Notes: generated by a model from the letters alone, not told the origin. Shown: positions 9,088 through 17,805, counted from the first letter of the stretch. The stretch: 64,000 nucleotides of DNA from Aquilonibacter sp035507095 (GCA_035507095.1 DATJOM010000041.1:62001-126000); one strand, 5' to 3'. Program-made: numbers and translations.

Positions 9088-10070
9088 ACGTACGGCCGCG
9101 GCGGTTGCGCCGCACGCCGGTGGTGCGTTCGCTCGTGCGCGAGCACGAAGTCCGCGTCGATGCGCTGGTCATGCCGGTATTCGTCGTCGCGCGCGAACGT
9201 GATGCAGGCCCGATCTCATCGATGCCCGGCATCAATCGCTTTACGCTCGCACAAGCGGTGCAGGAAGCGCGCGAGCTCTACGCGCTCGGCGTGCGCAGTG
9301 TCTTGCTCTTCGGCATCCCCGAGCACAAGGATGCGGCGGCATCGAGCAACTACGATGCGCAGGGCATCGTGCAACGCGCCATCGCAGCAATCAAAGAAGC
9401 TGTCCCGCAGCTCTACGTGATCGCCGACCTCTGCAATTGCGAGTACACCGATCACGGTCATTGCGGCATTCTCGATGAACGCGGTGACGTCGACAACGAC
9501 AAGACGATCGAACTGCTCGTGCGCACCGCCATAACCTACGCACAGGCCGGCGTCGACGTTGTTGCGCCCTCCGACATGATGGACGGTCGCGTCGAAGCGC
9601 TGCGTAGTTCGCTCGACGCGCGCGGCCACACGGGCGTATCGATTATGGCCTATTCCGCCAAGTATGCGTCGGCATTCTACGGGCCGTTTCGCGAAGCGGC
9701 GGACTCGACGCCGCAGTTCGGAGACCGGCGCGGCTATCAGATGGATCCGCCCAACGCGCGCGAGGCGATGCGCGAGATCGCGCTCGATATTGAAGAAGGC
9801 GCCGATGTCGTGATGGTCAAGCCGGCGCTCGCGTATCTCGACATCGTCCGCATGGCGCGCGATGCTTTCGACGTGCCGATCGCCGTCTATAACGTTAGCG
9901 GCGAATATTCGATGGTGCAGGCCGCAATCGAGCGGGGATGGCTCGAGCGCGACCGAACGATCGATGAACTTTTGGTCTCCTTTGTCCGGGCCGGCGCGGA
10001 CATCATCATTACCTATTTTGCGAAGGAGTATGCGCAACGTGCAGCCACACGCACCGCACCCTCAGCGTGA
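9084..10070 (+). CDS. hemB: Porphobilinogen synthase (delta-aminolaevulinate dehydratase)
   Basis: A 328-residue cytoplasmic enzyme condensing two 5-aminolaevulinates into porphobilinogen. The zinc-site cysteines are present in DLCNCEYTDHGHCGIL, so it is of the zinc type. Schiff-base lysines lie in IMAYSAKYASAFYGPFR and VVMVKPALAYLD. The family motif VAPSDMMDGRV is also seen. The start ATG at 9084 overlaps the stop of the HemC fusion, and the start of the family (RPRRLRRTPVVRSLVRE) follows at once. It is the second gene of the haem operon. Confidence 0.96.
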   Translation: MNVRPRRLRRTPVVRSLVREHEVRVDALVMPVFVVARERDAGPISSMPGINRFTLAQAVQEARELYALGVRSVLLFGIPEHKDAAASSNYDAQGIVQRAIAAIKEAVPQLYVIADLCNCEYTDHGHCGILDERGDVDNDKTIELLVRTAITYAQAGVDVVAPSDMMDGRVEALRSSLDARGHTGVSIMAYSAKYASAFYGPFREAADSTPQFGDRRGYQMDPPNAREAMREIALDIEEGADVVMVKPALAYLDIVRMARDAFDVPIAVYNVSGEYSMVQAAIERGWLERDRTIDELLVSFVRAGADIIITYFAKEYAQRAATRTAPSA

Positions 10071-10632
10071 CCTCGCGATAGTAATCCTTGCCGGCGGTCG
10101 CGCAACGCGCTTCCCCGGCAAGCTCGAAGCGACGCTCGACGGCGAGCCGCTTCTCGCGCGCGTCTATCGCCACGTGCGCAACATCGCACCGACGATGATC
10201 GCCGGACGCGATACGTTTTCCGGTGCGCTCGACGCGCTACTGGACTGCCCGATCGTCGTCGACCGTTGGCCCGACCGTGGACCACTTGGGGGATTGCTTT
10301 CAGCCGCCCACGAGACGACGGCATCGCGCGTATTTGCGCTCGCCGGTGATGCACCGCTCGTGACCGGCGACATCGTGAACGTGCTGCTCGCCGCTTGGCA
10401 CGATGGTGACGAGGCCGTGGTACCGGACCACGATGGTCGACTCGAACCGCTGGCCGCGCTCTACCAGCGTGAAGCGCTGATGCGCGAAGCGTGGGAATGT
10501 CTGCATGGCGAGGATCACTCGATGCACGCACTGCTCGCGCGTTTACGCGTACGCCGCGTTACATGCGACGCGGCTGTCTTTGCGAATGTCAATACCAGCG
10601 CCGACCTCGCGCAGCTGGCGGAGACACCGTGA
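10039..10632 (+). CDS. MobA-like nucleotidyltransferase
   Basis: About 197 residues of NTP-transferase fold. The signature loop reads LAIVILAGGRATRFPGKLEATLDGEPLL, then a GPLGGLLSA segment and FALAGDAPLV, the metal-binding DxP-like site. It most resembles molybdenum-cofactor guanylyltransferase MobA, which makes the bis-MGD cofactor needed by the formate dehydrogenases at 31-42 kb. Other small NTP transferases (CofC/MocA type) cannot be excluded. AAGGAG at 10023-10028 favours the GTG at 10039 (10 nt); the ATG at 10030 is an alternative. It overlaps hemB's 3' end and hemL's start (GTGA), so it is embedded in the haem operon. Confidence 0.75.
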   Translation: MQPHAPHPQRDLAIVILAGGRATRFPGKLEATLDGEPLLARVYRHVRNIAPTMIAGRDTFSGALDALLDCPIVVDRWPDRGPLGGLLSAAHETTASRVFALAGDAPLVTGDIVNVLLAAWHDGDEAVVPDHDGRLEPLAALYQREALMREAWECLHGEDHSMHALLARLRVRRVTCDAAVFANVNTSADLAQLAETP

Positions 10633-11930
10633 ACTTCGAACGCTCGATCTCCGCCTTTGCCCGCGCGAAGAACGTCATCGCCGGTGGCGTCAACTCTTCG
10701 GTGCGCGCGTTCAAGGCGGTCGGCGGAACGCCCGTCTTCATGAAGAGCGGTGCCGGCGCGATGATCTGCGACATCGACGGGCACGAGTTCATCGACTACG
10801 TGCTCTCGTGGGGCCCGTTGATTCTCGGCCACGCGCACCCGACCGTGGTCAAGGCGATCCAAGCCGCAGCCACGCGCGGCAGTTCGTTCGGCACACCAAC
10901 CGAAGCCGAGAGCGAGCTCGCCGAACTGATCGTCGCGATGGTTCCGAGCGTCGAACGCGTGCGCTTCACGTCCAGCGGTACCGAGGCGACGATGAGTGCG
11001 GTACGCCTCGCGCGTGGCTACACGCGGCGCGACAAGATCATCAAATTCGCCGGAAATTACCACGGCGCGGCCGATCCGTTCTTGATCTCGGCCGGATCGA
11101 GCGCGCTCACACTCGGTGTGCCGAACTCGCCCGGCGTCCCCAAGAGCACAGCCGCCGACACGCTCGTCGTCAACTACAACGACGCGGCGGCGGTTGAGCG
11201 CGCATTTGCACAGTACAATGGTGAGATCGCCGGCGTCATCGTCGAGCCGTGCGTCGGCAACATGGGGCTCGTCATCCCGCATCCGGGCTTCCTCGAACGC
11301 CTGCGCGAGCTGTGCACGCAATACAAAGCGGTTCTAATTTTCGACGAGGTTATGACCGGCTTTCGCGTTGCACGTGGCGGGGTGCAAGAGCGCACCGGGA
11401 TCATGCCCGACCTCACCACGCTCGGCAAGGTGATCGGCGGCGGTTTACCGGTCGGCGCATTCGGCGGCCGCGAAGAGATCATGGCGTATCTCACGCCTGA
11501 CGGCCCCGTCTTTCACGCGGGCACGCTTTCGGGAAATCCACTTGCGATGGCAGCCGGCATTGCGACGCTGAAGATCGTGCGCGACGACGCGACACTCTAC
11601 GACCGCCTTGAAGTCTTGACCAAGCTCCTGACCGATGGATTGCGCGAGGTCTTTGCCAAACACGATGTGCCGCATCAAACCGCATATGCCGGTTCGATGT
11701 TCGGCTATTTCTTCGCGCCGGTTCCGGTGACCGATTTGGAAAGTGCGATGAAATCGGACCTTGCGCTGTACGCGCGGTACTTTCACGCAATGCTCGATCG
11801 CGGCGTCTATCTCGCGCCCTCGCAGTTTGAGGCCGGTTTCGTCTCGAGCGCGCACACGACGCGCGATATCGAACGTACGCTCGCAGCGGCAGATGCCAGT
11901 CTCGCCGAGGTGCGCGCGGCGGTCTTATGA
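10629..11930 (+). CDS. hemL: Glutamate-1-semialdehyde 2,1-aminomutase
   Basis: A 433-residue PLP enzyme converting glutamate-1-semialdehyde to 5-aminolaevulinate, the second step of the C5 pathway. Typical features are the start NFERSISAFARAKNVIAGGVNSSVRAF, the cofactor segment FTSSGTEATMSAVRLARG, the conserved LIFDEVMTGFRVARGGVQE, and the PLP lysine in TLGKVIGGGLPVGAFGG. The GTG start overlaps the mobA-like stop and the stop overlaps the rex ATG. With hemA and hemB in the same operon the route from glutamyl-tRNA to porphobilinogen is complete. Confidence 0.96.
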   Translation: MNFERSISAFARAKNVIAGGVNSSVRAFKAVGGTPVFMKSGAGAMICDIDGHEFIDYVLSWGPLILGHAHPTVVKAIQAAATRGSSFGTPTEAESELAELIVAMVPSVERVRFTSSGTEATMSAVRLARGYTRRDKIIKFAGNYHGAADPFLISAGSSALTLGVPNSPGVPKSTAADTLVVNYNDAAAVERAFAQYNGEIAGVIVEPCVGNMGLVIPHPGFLERLRELCTQYKAVLIFDEVMTGFRVARGGVQERTGIMPDLTTLGKVIGGGLPVGAFGGREEIMAYLTPDGPVFHAGTLSGNPLAMAAGIATLKIVRDDATLYDRLEVLTKLLTDGLREVFAKHDVPHQTAYAGSMFGYFFAPVPVTDLESAMKSDLALYARYFHAMLDRGVYLAPSQFEAGFVSSAHTTRDIERTLAAADASLAEVRAAVL

Positions 11931-12568
11931 TCGATCCGGCGATTCCGCGGCTGTATGCCTATCACCGGGCCCTGCGCCAAGCGGCGGCTGCCGGCACGAC
12001 CACGATCACCTCGCAAGAGCTCGCCACGCTGCTCGGCAACACAATTTCGAGCCATCAGATCCGCAAGGACCTCTCCTCCCTCGGGCCGCTCGGGCGCCGC
12101 GGCCAGGGCTATGCGATCAATCCGCTAGTCGAGCAGTTGGCTTGGGTCTTAGGATTGGAGCATGAGTGGCGCATTGCGATCGCCGGGTTTGGCTATCTTG
12201 GGCACGCGCTTGCAACCTTTATCACGTCGCGCGAGTCGCGCTTTAAGATCGCCGCAATCTTCGATCGCTCACCCGCGGTGATCGGTCAAGACTGGAACGG
12301 GATCACGGTTGCCGACATCACGACCATGGAGCACGACATGCAGCGCGCCGACTGCAACATCGGCGTCATCGCGGTTCCCGCTTCGTCCGCGCAGACGATC
12401 GCACAGCGTATGGCATCCGCGGGCATCCGGGCGATTCTGAACTTTGCGCCGACCGCACTCCATCTGCGGGCGCCCGTGCTCGTGCGCAACATCGATCTCG
12501 CCGGCGAACTCTCGATGCTCACGCACTGGTTGACCGTCGCCGACGCACAGGCGGAGGCGCAAGCGTAG
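11927..12568 (+). CDS. rex: Redox-sensing transcriptional repressor Rex
   Basis: A 213-residue Rex-family protein. The N-terminal winged helix covers residues ~1-75 (SQELATLLGNTISSHQIRKDLSSLG is the family hallmark). A Rossmann NAD(H)-binding domain follows (RIAIAGFGYLGHALATF), then FDRSP. The C-terminal swapped helix includes NIDLAGELSMLTHW. Rex releases DNA when the NADH/NAD+ ratio rises. Its position between hemL and hemA suggests that haem/sirohaem output or the nearby respiratory genes answer to redox state. It ends in TAG, the first bases of a long inverted repeat that closes the following structured element. Confidence 0.94.
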   Translation: MIDPAIPRLYAYHRALRQAAAAGTTTITSQELATLLGNTISSHQIRKDLSSLGPLGRRGQGYAINPLVEQLAWVLGLEHEWRIAIAGFGYLGHALATFITSRESRFKIAAIFDRSPAVIGQDWNGITVADITTMEHDMQRADCNIGVIAVPASSAQTIAQRMASAGIRAILNFAPTALHLRAPVLVRNIDLAGELSMLTHWLTVADAQAEAQA

Positions 12569-12733
12569 TGTCTCGCCTTCCGGTTCAACGATGCAAAGTT
12601 GCGCGCAACGCGCTTCGTCCGACGAGGCACGAGGAGTGTGGAATGACCGCGTCATTTGAGCGACGAGTAACGACGTCGGCGAGGGGCGTTGACGCAACCC
12701 TCCGGGCGCCGCTGAACCGGAAGTCGAGACACT
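12567..12733 (+). other. Structured intergenic element between rex and hemA (copy A)
   Basis: A 167-nt gap that reads as one long imperfect palindrome. The outer arms 12567-12590 and 12710-12733 pair in 22 of 24 positions. Inside, 12598-12603 pairs with 12693-12698 and 12606-12611 with 12686-12691 (6 bp each), and 12619-12624 pairs with 12674-12679. An apical hairpin sits at 12642-12656 (AATGAC CGC GTCATT). The left arm begins within the rex TAG stop codon. The right arm contains the probable hemA ribosome-binding site GGAAG (12719-12723) and ends 1 nt before the hemA ATG. The 20-nt apical core recurs exactly in copy B at 57.3 kb. It is not one of the RNA families I know. Confidence 0.6.
12638..12657 (+). 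repeat. 20-nt core shared with copy B, containing a 6-bp hairpin
   Basis: GTGGAATGACCGCGTCATTT, identical to the minus strand at 57348-57367; five of the next six bases also agree (GAGCGA here, AAGCGA there). The internal hairpin is AATGAC/GTCATT with a CGC loop. Confidence 0.85.
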
Positions 12734-12734
12734 G

Positions 12735-14072
12735 ATGCCGTTAGTGTGTCTCGGCCTCTCGCATCAGACCGCGCCGCTCGAAGTGCGCGAGCGCCACGCG
12801 TTCCCCGCGTCGCGCGTCGTCGAAGCATTGATCGCGCTGCGCGACTACTCATCGGTCAAAGAAGCCGTGATGCTGCAGACCTGCGGCCGGCTCGAGATCT
12901 ACGCTGAGCTCGACGACTACGAGCTGGGCGTTACGCAGCTGCGCTCCTTCCTCGGCAACTTCGGTCACGGATTGGCGCGCGAGCGCTACGACCTCGACTC
13001 GTACCTCTACACCCTGCTCGGCCGTCAGGCAATCGAACATCTCTTCCGCGTTTCGACCGGCCTCGACTCGATGTTGATCGGCGAAGCCGAGATCCTCGGC
13101 CAAGTCAAGGACGCCTACGTCCAAGCGCAGCAAGCAAAAGCGCTGGGCAAGACCTTGCACCGCCTCTTTCGTGAAGCACTCAACGCCGGTAAACACGCGC
13201 GCTCACAAACCCGCATCGGCGATGAGTCGGCCTCGATTGCGACTGCAGCGATCGATGCGGCCAAATCGCACCTCGGACCGCTCGACGGCAAATCGGTCGT
13301 CGTGATCGGCGCCGGGAAAATGGGCCGCACCGCGGTGCGGCGGCTGCGCGAAGAAGGCGCAGAGCGTTTGATCGTGACGAACCGCACGATCTCGCGTGCG
13401 CAGGAATTGATCGCCGAGGTCGGATTCGGCGAAGCGATCGAGATGCCGGGTCTCGTCGACGCGCTGGCAGCAGCCGACGTGGTCGTTACGTCGACCGGCG
13501 CCTCGCACTTCGTGGTCACGCACGACCACGTTTGCAAGGCGATGGCGCGGCGACCCGGACGTCCGCTCTTCATCATCGACATCGCGGTGCCGCGCGACAC
13601 CGACCCCAGCGTGCGCGACATCGCAAACGTGACGCTGGTCGATATAGACGGGCTCAAGACCGTCGTTGACGAGAAGCTCGACGTACGCCGCGAAGCGATC
13701 CCACAGGTCGAGGAGATCATCGACGAATTCATCGGGCGGTTCGGCGCGTGGTACCAATCGCGCCTTGCCGCACCGGTTATCGCTTCGATCACGCAGAAGG
13801 CCGAGGCGATCCGTCTGGCTGAACTCTCGCGCCTTTTTGGGCGCGCGTCGGAATTGACCGAACGCGAAAAGATGCTGATAACCGGTATGTCGATGACGAT
13901 CGTCTCGAAATTCTTGCACTCGGTCGTCGTAAAGATTCGCGAGAAGGCGACCAGCAATCACGCGGAAGCGATCACTCAAGCACGCATGCTCGACGAACTC
14001 TTCGAACTCAATCTCACCGAACGTATGGCGGAATTGCTCCCGCCGACCCTCGTCTCCGACGCAGATGAGTAG
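12735..14072 (+). CDS. hemA: Glutamyl-tRNA reductase
   Basis: A 445-residue enzyme reducing glutamyl-tRNA(Glu) to glutamate-1-semialdehyde with NADPH, the committed step of C5 tetrapyrrole synthesis. Visible are the N-terminal GLSHQTAPLEVRER, the catalytic cysteine in MLQTCGRLEIYAE (family TCNR, here TCGR), the motif GLDSMLIGEAEILGQVK, and the NADPH domain VVVIGAGKMGRTAVRRLREEGA. The ATG at 12735 follows the 3' arm of the structured element, which would bury the ribosome-binding site GGAAG, so translation may be controlled. It overlaps the CobA-HemD gene by 8 nt. Confidence 0.96.
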   Translation: MPLVCLGLSHQTAPLEVRERHAFPASRVVEALIALRDYSSVKEAVMLQTCGRLEIYAELDDYELGVTQLRSFLGNFGHGLARERYDLDSYLYTLLGRQAIEHLFRVSTGLDSMLIGEAEILGQVKDAYVQAQQAKALGKTLHRLFREALNAGKHARSQTRIGDESASIATAAIDAAKSHLGPLDGKSVVVIGAGKMGRTAVRRLREEGAERLIVTNRTISRAQELIAEVGFGEAIEMPGLVDALAAADVVVTSTGASHFVVTHDHVCKAMARRPGRPLFIIDIAVPRDTDPSVRDIANVTLVDIDGLKTVVDEKLDVRREAIPQVEEIIDEFIGRFGAWYQSRLAAPVIASITQKAEAIRLAELSRLFGRASELTEREKMLITGMSMTIVSKFLHSVVVKIREKATSNHAEAITQARMLDELFELNLTERMAELLPPTLVSDADE

Positions 14073-15582
14073 CGGCCGTGTCGTCTTGGTCGGCGCGGGA
14101 CCAGGCGATCCGGGACTCTTGACACTCCGCGCCGCCGCCGTCCTCGCGAGCGCCGACGTGCTCCTCTACGATGCGCTGGCCAGCGATCCGGTCATCGCGC
14201 TTGCGCCTCCACACTGCGAGCGCGTTTTTGTGGGAAAGCGCGGTGGCGATCACGCGATGCCGCAAGAGGCGATCGAAGCGCTGATGATCGCGTTCGCGCG
14301 TGACGGTAAGATCGTCGTACGGCTCAAGGGCGGCGATCCGTTTCTCTTCGGCCGCGGCGGCGAGGAAGCCCAAGCGCTGCACGCTGCCGGCATTTCGTTC
14401 GAGATCGTCCCCGGTATCAGTTCCGCGCTCGCTGCACCGGCCTACGCCGGGATTCCCGTCACGCATCGCGACTTCAATGCAATACTGACGATCGCGACGG
14501 GCCACGAAGATCCCAGTAAGCCTGCGAGTACAATCGATTGGAGCGAGCTTGGTGCCGCGCATCGCACGCTCGTGCTGTTGATGGCGATGGCGAATCTTGG
14601 CGCGATCTGCAAACGCTTGATCGAGCACGGCCGCGCACCGCAAACACCTGTTGCGGTAATCCAAGACGGAACGCGCCCGAGCCAGCGCACGGTGACCGGC
14701 ACGCTCGAAACGATTGCCGAGGTCGCCCAACGTGCCGGGCTCGCGGCCCCGGCGATTGTCGTCGTCGGCGATGTCGTGTCGTTGCGCGAGGAGCTGCGTT
14801 GGTACGATCGCGCACCGCTCTTCGGCAAGCGCGTGCTGATTACGCGCCCCGCGCGCCAAGCACAGGACTTTGCGCGCGCGCTTTACGCGCGCGGCGTCGA
14901 GCCGATCCTTGCTTCGACGATCGCCATCGTCCCACCCGACGATCCGCTGCCCGCACATCGCGCTCTCGACGAGCTCGTAGCCTATCGCTGGGTCGTCTTT
15001 ACCTCACAGAACGGAGTCGATGCCTTCTTCGATCGGCTTGCGAGTCTCGACGCCGATGCCCGCTACATCGGTGCAACCAAAGTCGCCGCGATCGGTAGCA
15101 GGACCGCCGAGCGTTTGCGCGACTACGGCGTGCGCGCGGATCTCGTACCGTCGGCCTTTGTCAGCGAAGAGATCGCACGAGCACTGATCGAGGCAACGCG
15201 GGACCGCGATCGCATTCTCATCTATCGCGCACAAGAGGCGCGCGACGTCCTACCGCAAATGCTTGAAGACGCAGGGCGCAGACCGCTGGTGGTTGCCGCG
15301 TACAAGACGATCTTCGACGTCGATCCGCAGTTCGCACAGAAGGTGACACGCGCCGACGTGCTCACGTTCACGAGTGCCAGCACCGTGCGTGGATATGTGG
15401 AACTGCTTGGCGGCGCGGTAGCGGCACGCGAGGCCGCGCGCAACAAGCTGATCGCTTGCATCGGGCCGGTTACCGCCCAAGCCGCGGACGAGTTTGGTTT
15501 GCACGTCGATGTCGTGGCCGACGTCTTTACGACCGACGGACTGCTCGACGCGCTCGAAACGCACCTCGCTCTTTACGCGTGA
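14065..15582 (+). CDS. cobA-hemD: Fusion: uroporphyrinogen-III methyltransferase and uroporphyrinogen-III synthase
   Basis: 505 residues. The first ~240 are SUMT/CobA: VGAGPGDPGLLTLRAAAVL, the SAM-site region GGDPFLFGRGGEEAQAL and PGISSALAAPAYAGIPVTHR. From ~255 to the end is a full-length HemD (LFGKRVLITRPARQAQDFARAL, VVFTSQNGVDAFF, LTFTSASTVRGY, CIGPVTAQAADEFG). It closes hydroxymethylbilane to uroporphyrinogen III and then methylates it to precorrin-2, which the SirC domain of the HemC fusion can oxidise. This CobA-HemD fusion is known in other bacteria. It overlaps its neighbours at both ends. Confidence 0.95.
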   Translation: MSSGRVVLVGAGPGDPGLLTLRAAAVLASADVLLYDALASDPVIALAPPHCERVFVGKRGGDHAMPQEAIEALMIAFARDGKIVVRLKGGDPFLFGRGGEEAQALHAAGISFEIVPGISSALAAPAYAGIPVTHRDFNAILTIATGHEDPSKPASTIDWSELGAAHRTLVLLMAMANLGAICKRLIEHGRAPQTPVAVIQDGTRPSQRTVTGTLETIAEVAQRAGLAAPAIVVVGDVVSLREELRWYDRAPLFGKRVLITRPARQAQDFARALYARGVEPILASTIAIVPPDDPLPAHRALDELVAYRWVVFTSQNGVDAFFDRLASLDADARYIGATKVAAIGSRTAERLRDYGVRADLVPSAFVSEEIARALIEATRDRDRILIYRAQEARDVLPQMLEDAGRRPLVVAAYKTIFDVDPQFAQKVTRADVLTFTSASTVRGYVELLGGAVAAREAARNKLIACIGPVTAQAADEFGLHVDVVADVFTTDGLLDALETHLALYA

Positions 15583-16286
15583 CGCGCATCGGGCTTTCGC
15601 CCAGCGGTATCGTCGCGGCCGCGCTGGTCGGAACGCTCGTGTGGATCTTTGCCGGATGGCAAGGCGTCGTCGTGCTCTTCGCCTTTTTCATTCCGTCGAC
15701 GGCAATCTCGCGCGTCGGACGTGCGCGTAAGCGCGCGCTCATCGATATCGGCAAGCACGGACCACGCGACGCCCTACAGGTCCTCGCCAATGGTGGGGTC
15801 GCGACCGCAGCGGCAGTGCTCTCGCATTGGTTTGGGGCAGCGATGCTCGCCGCGTTCGCCGGCGCGCTCGCAGCGGCGTCAGCCGACACGTGGGCAACAG
15901 AGATCGGCACGCTTGCAAAGGGCGCTCCACGTTCGATCCTCACGTTCAAACCGATGCGACCCGGACTCTCGGGCGGCATCACCTGGGAAGGCTCACTCGC
16001 GCAGGTCGCCGGCGCCGCCGTCGTCGCACTCGCAGCAATGCTGGTTCATACTGCGCCCTTCTGGCCGGTGCTCGCCGGCGGCGTTGCCGGCTCGGTCGTC
16101 GATTCGCTGCTCGGCGCTACGCTTCAGACGTTGCGCTATTGCCCGCAATGCCGGCGCGAGTGCGAAACGGATCCGCACGTATGCGGCGCAGCAACAACCC
16201 TCCGCCGGGGCATGCGCTGGTTCGACAACGACGCCGTTAACTTGGCTGCTACGATTTGCGGCGCACTCGTCGCCGCATGTACCTGA
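15579..16286 (+). CDS. DUF92 family membrane protein
   Basis: A 235-residue integral membrane protein with about six hydrophobic helices. It shows the DUF92 pattern: TAISRVGRARKRALIDIGKHGPRDALQVLANGG, then AAASADTWATEIGTL, a FKPMRPGLSGGITWEGSLAQV segment, and near the end a CPQC...C pair. The family includes TMEM19 and the plant phytyl-phosphate kinase VTE6, so a polyprenyl/phytyl-phosphate role is possible but unproven. The GTG start overlaps the CobA-HemD stop (GTGA), making it the last gene of the haem operon. Confidence 0.85.
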   Translation: MTRIGLSPSGIVAAALVGTLVWIFAGWQGVVVLFAFFIPSTAISRVGRARKRALIDIGKHGPRDALQVLANGGVATAAAVLSHWFGAAMLAAFAGALAAASADTWATEIGTLAKGAPRSILTFKPMRPGLSGGITWEGSLAQVAGAAVVALAAMLVHTAPFWPVLAGGVAGSVVDSLLGATLQTLRYCPQCRRECETDPHVCGAATTLRRGMRWFDNDAVNLAATICGALVAACT

Positions 16287-16289
16287 CGT

Positions 16290-17474
16290 CTACGCCGGCG
16301 CGGCTTCGAGGTTGTGCTGCGTGGCCGCGAGCATCGTTCCTACCGCAAATGCGCCGAGCACGAACGCAAAGCCGACGATAGCGGCGTAAAGACCGACGCG
16401 GTTCGCGGCGATGCCGACGGTTAACGCCGGAATACTGAAGCCTAAGTAGCTTGCAACAAAGAGCGCGGAAAGGGTCTCGGCGCGATGCTCCGGCGGCGCG
16501 ATCGCATTGACGATATTCAAACCGGCGAGATAGCCGAGACCGTTGCCGAGCCCGGCGACAACACATGCGACCGCCAGCAAGACGTAGATGTGATCGGGCA
16601 CGCCCAGGAGCAGGGTCCACAGCCCTGCGCCCAGCGCAAGCATCGCGGCGATGATCGCAGCGCGGTTACTCAGACGGCTTCCGATTGCAGCGGCCGCGAG
16701 CGTTCCAACCTGCACGCACAACACGACAGCCGAGCCGATGAGCAGGTTGTGCACGCCCAGCGCCGACGCCAAAAACGACGGCACGAGCGAGGCAAACACT
16801 GAAATCACCGCCCAACCGATGAACGATTGCGCCGAAGCAACAAACATTGGTCGCCGAATCGCCGGCGAAATCACCGGAAACCCGCGATGCGCTGCCGAGT
16901 GCGTGTGCGTGCATGACGGCACCCCACGTATCACGAACGCGAGAATGGCCGACAGCGCGATATACACGATGAACGTGAGCCGAGTAGGAAGTGGCGCGTA
17001 CTGCGCCAGTGTACCCGCGATTAGTGCACCGACGGCCGAACCGGTCGCAATGCCGATCAGCGCTACCAGTCCCGCACGGTTTTGCATGTCGTCGGGCATC
17101 CATTCTCGGATCGCCGCGGTCGCGGTCGGCGTTCCGAGGCCAATCGCAATCCCTTGCAAGACACGTCCGGCAAGCAGCCACCATAGGTTCGATGCCAGTG
17201 CGAGTGTCAGCGCGGCGAGCCCCGCGATGCCCAGCGCGATCGTCAAGGTTTTGCGCCGGCCAATTTCGTCAGAGACGCCGCCGAAGAAGATGAGCGTCGG
17301 AATCAGCGCTCCGGCGTAGATTGCAAACACGAGGCTGATCTCGCCCGGCGTTAGGCCCCATTGTTCGCGATAGAATTCGTAGAGCGGCGACGGCATGAAA
17401 ACGCCGGCGAGCAACAGCCCGAGTGCTGCGGCCGCTATCGGGTATTTTCCGGCCGCGGGATTACCGCTTGCCAT
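16290..17474 (-). CDS. MFS transporter
   Basis: A 394-residue major-facilitator protein with 12 predicted helices. Family signs are YREQWGLTPGEISLVFAIYAGALIP in helices 1-2, the loop GGVSDEIGRRKTL (motif A), and the long central loop around VRGVPSCTHTHSAAHRGFPV with several histidines. The substrate is unknown; drug/metabolite efflux is the usual guess. The ATG at 17474 was chosen because the family N-terminus follows. It overlaps the glutaredoxin gene's 3' end by 14 nt on the same strand, so the two are probably co-transcribed. Confidence 0.85.
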   Translation of the reverse strand: MASGNPAAGKYPIAAAALGLLLAGVFMPSPLYEFYREQWGLTPGEISLVFAIYAGALIPTLIFFGGVSDEIGRRKTLTIALGIAGLAALTLALASNLWWLLAGRVLQGIAIGLGTPTATAAIREWMPDDMQNRAGLVALIGIATGSAVGALIAGTLAQYAPLPTRLTFIVYIALSAILAFVIRGVPSCTHTHSAAHRGFPVISPAIRRPMFVASAQSFIGWAVISVFASLVPSFLASALGVHNLLIGSAVVLCVQVGTLAAAAIGSRLSNRAAIIAAMLALGAGLWTLLLGVPDHIYVLLAVACVVAGLGNGLGYLAGLNIVNAIAPPEHRAETLSALFVASYLGFSIPALTVGIAANRVGLYAAIVGFAFVLGAFAVGTMLAATQHNLEAAPA

Positions 17475-17739
17475 AGGTCTTTTCGAGATACTCGATGATC
17501 GCGTCATCATCGTCGGCGATCTTCACGTCGCCGTCGATCATCGACGGAATCCCCGTGACGCCGAAGAGCTCTTTCACGTTGGTGCGCTTGCCGTGGTCCT
17601 CGGGTTCGTTGACGATCTTGTAGTCGAGTAGCAGATCGGTCAGCTTAGCCCGTACGCGGGCGCAGTAGGGACACCACTCGGCTTGGTAGAGCACGATGTT
17701 CGTATCGATCATGGATTCGTTGCTTGCGCGACCCGTCAC
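17461..17739 (-). CDS. Glutaredoxin-like protein
   Basis: A 92-residue thioredoxin-fold protein with the redox motif CPYC in VLYQAEWCPYCARVRAKL and the cis-proline region GVTGIPSMIDGDVKI. It probably acts as a cytoplasmic thiol-disulphide oxidoreductase. The GTG at 17739 is supported by GGGAGG 6 nt upstream; the ATG at 17712 is an alternative giving an 83-residue protein. It precedes the MFS gene in the same direction. Confidence 0.88.
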   Translation of the reverse strand: MTGRASNESMIDTNIVLYQAEWCPYCARVRAKLTDLLLDYKIVNEPEDHGKRTNVKELFGVTGIPSMIDGDVKIADDDDAIIEYLEKTYGKR

Positions 17740-17805
17740 GGCCGCCCTCCCGTCACGACCGGGCGGTACGGCCCGTTCGACCAGCGAAGGGGTTCACTTC
17801 AATAA

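Noticed and set aside
12638..12663. T-box leader upstream of hemA
   Set aside because: TGGAATGACCGCG recalls the T-box GGTGGNACCGCG, but two extra bases break the match, no specifier stem was found, and neither hemA nor transketolase is a usual T-box gene.
12567..12733. Integron attC site
   Set aside because: The arms lack the GTTRRRY/RYYYAAC core sites and no integrase or cassettes are nearby.
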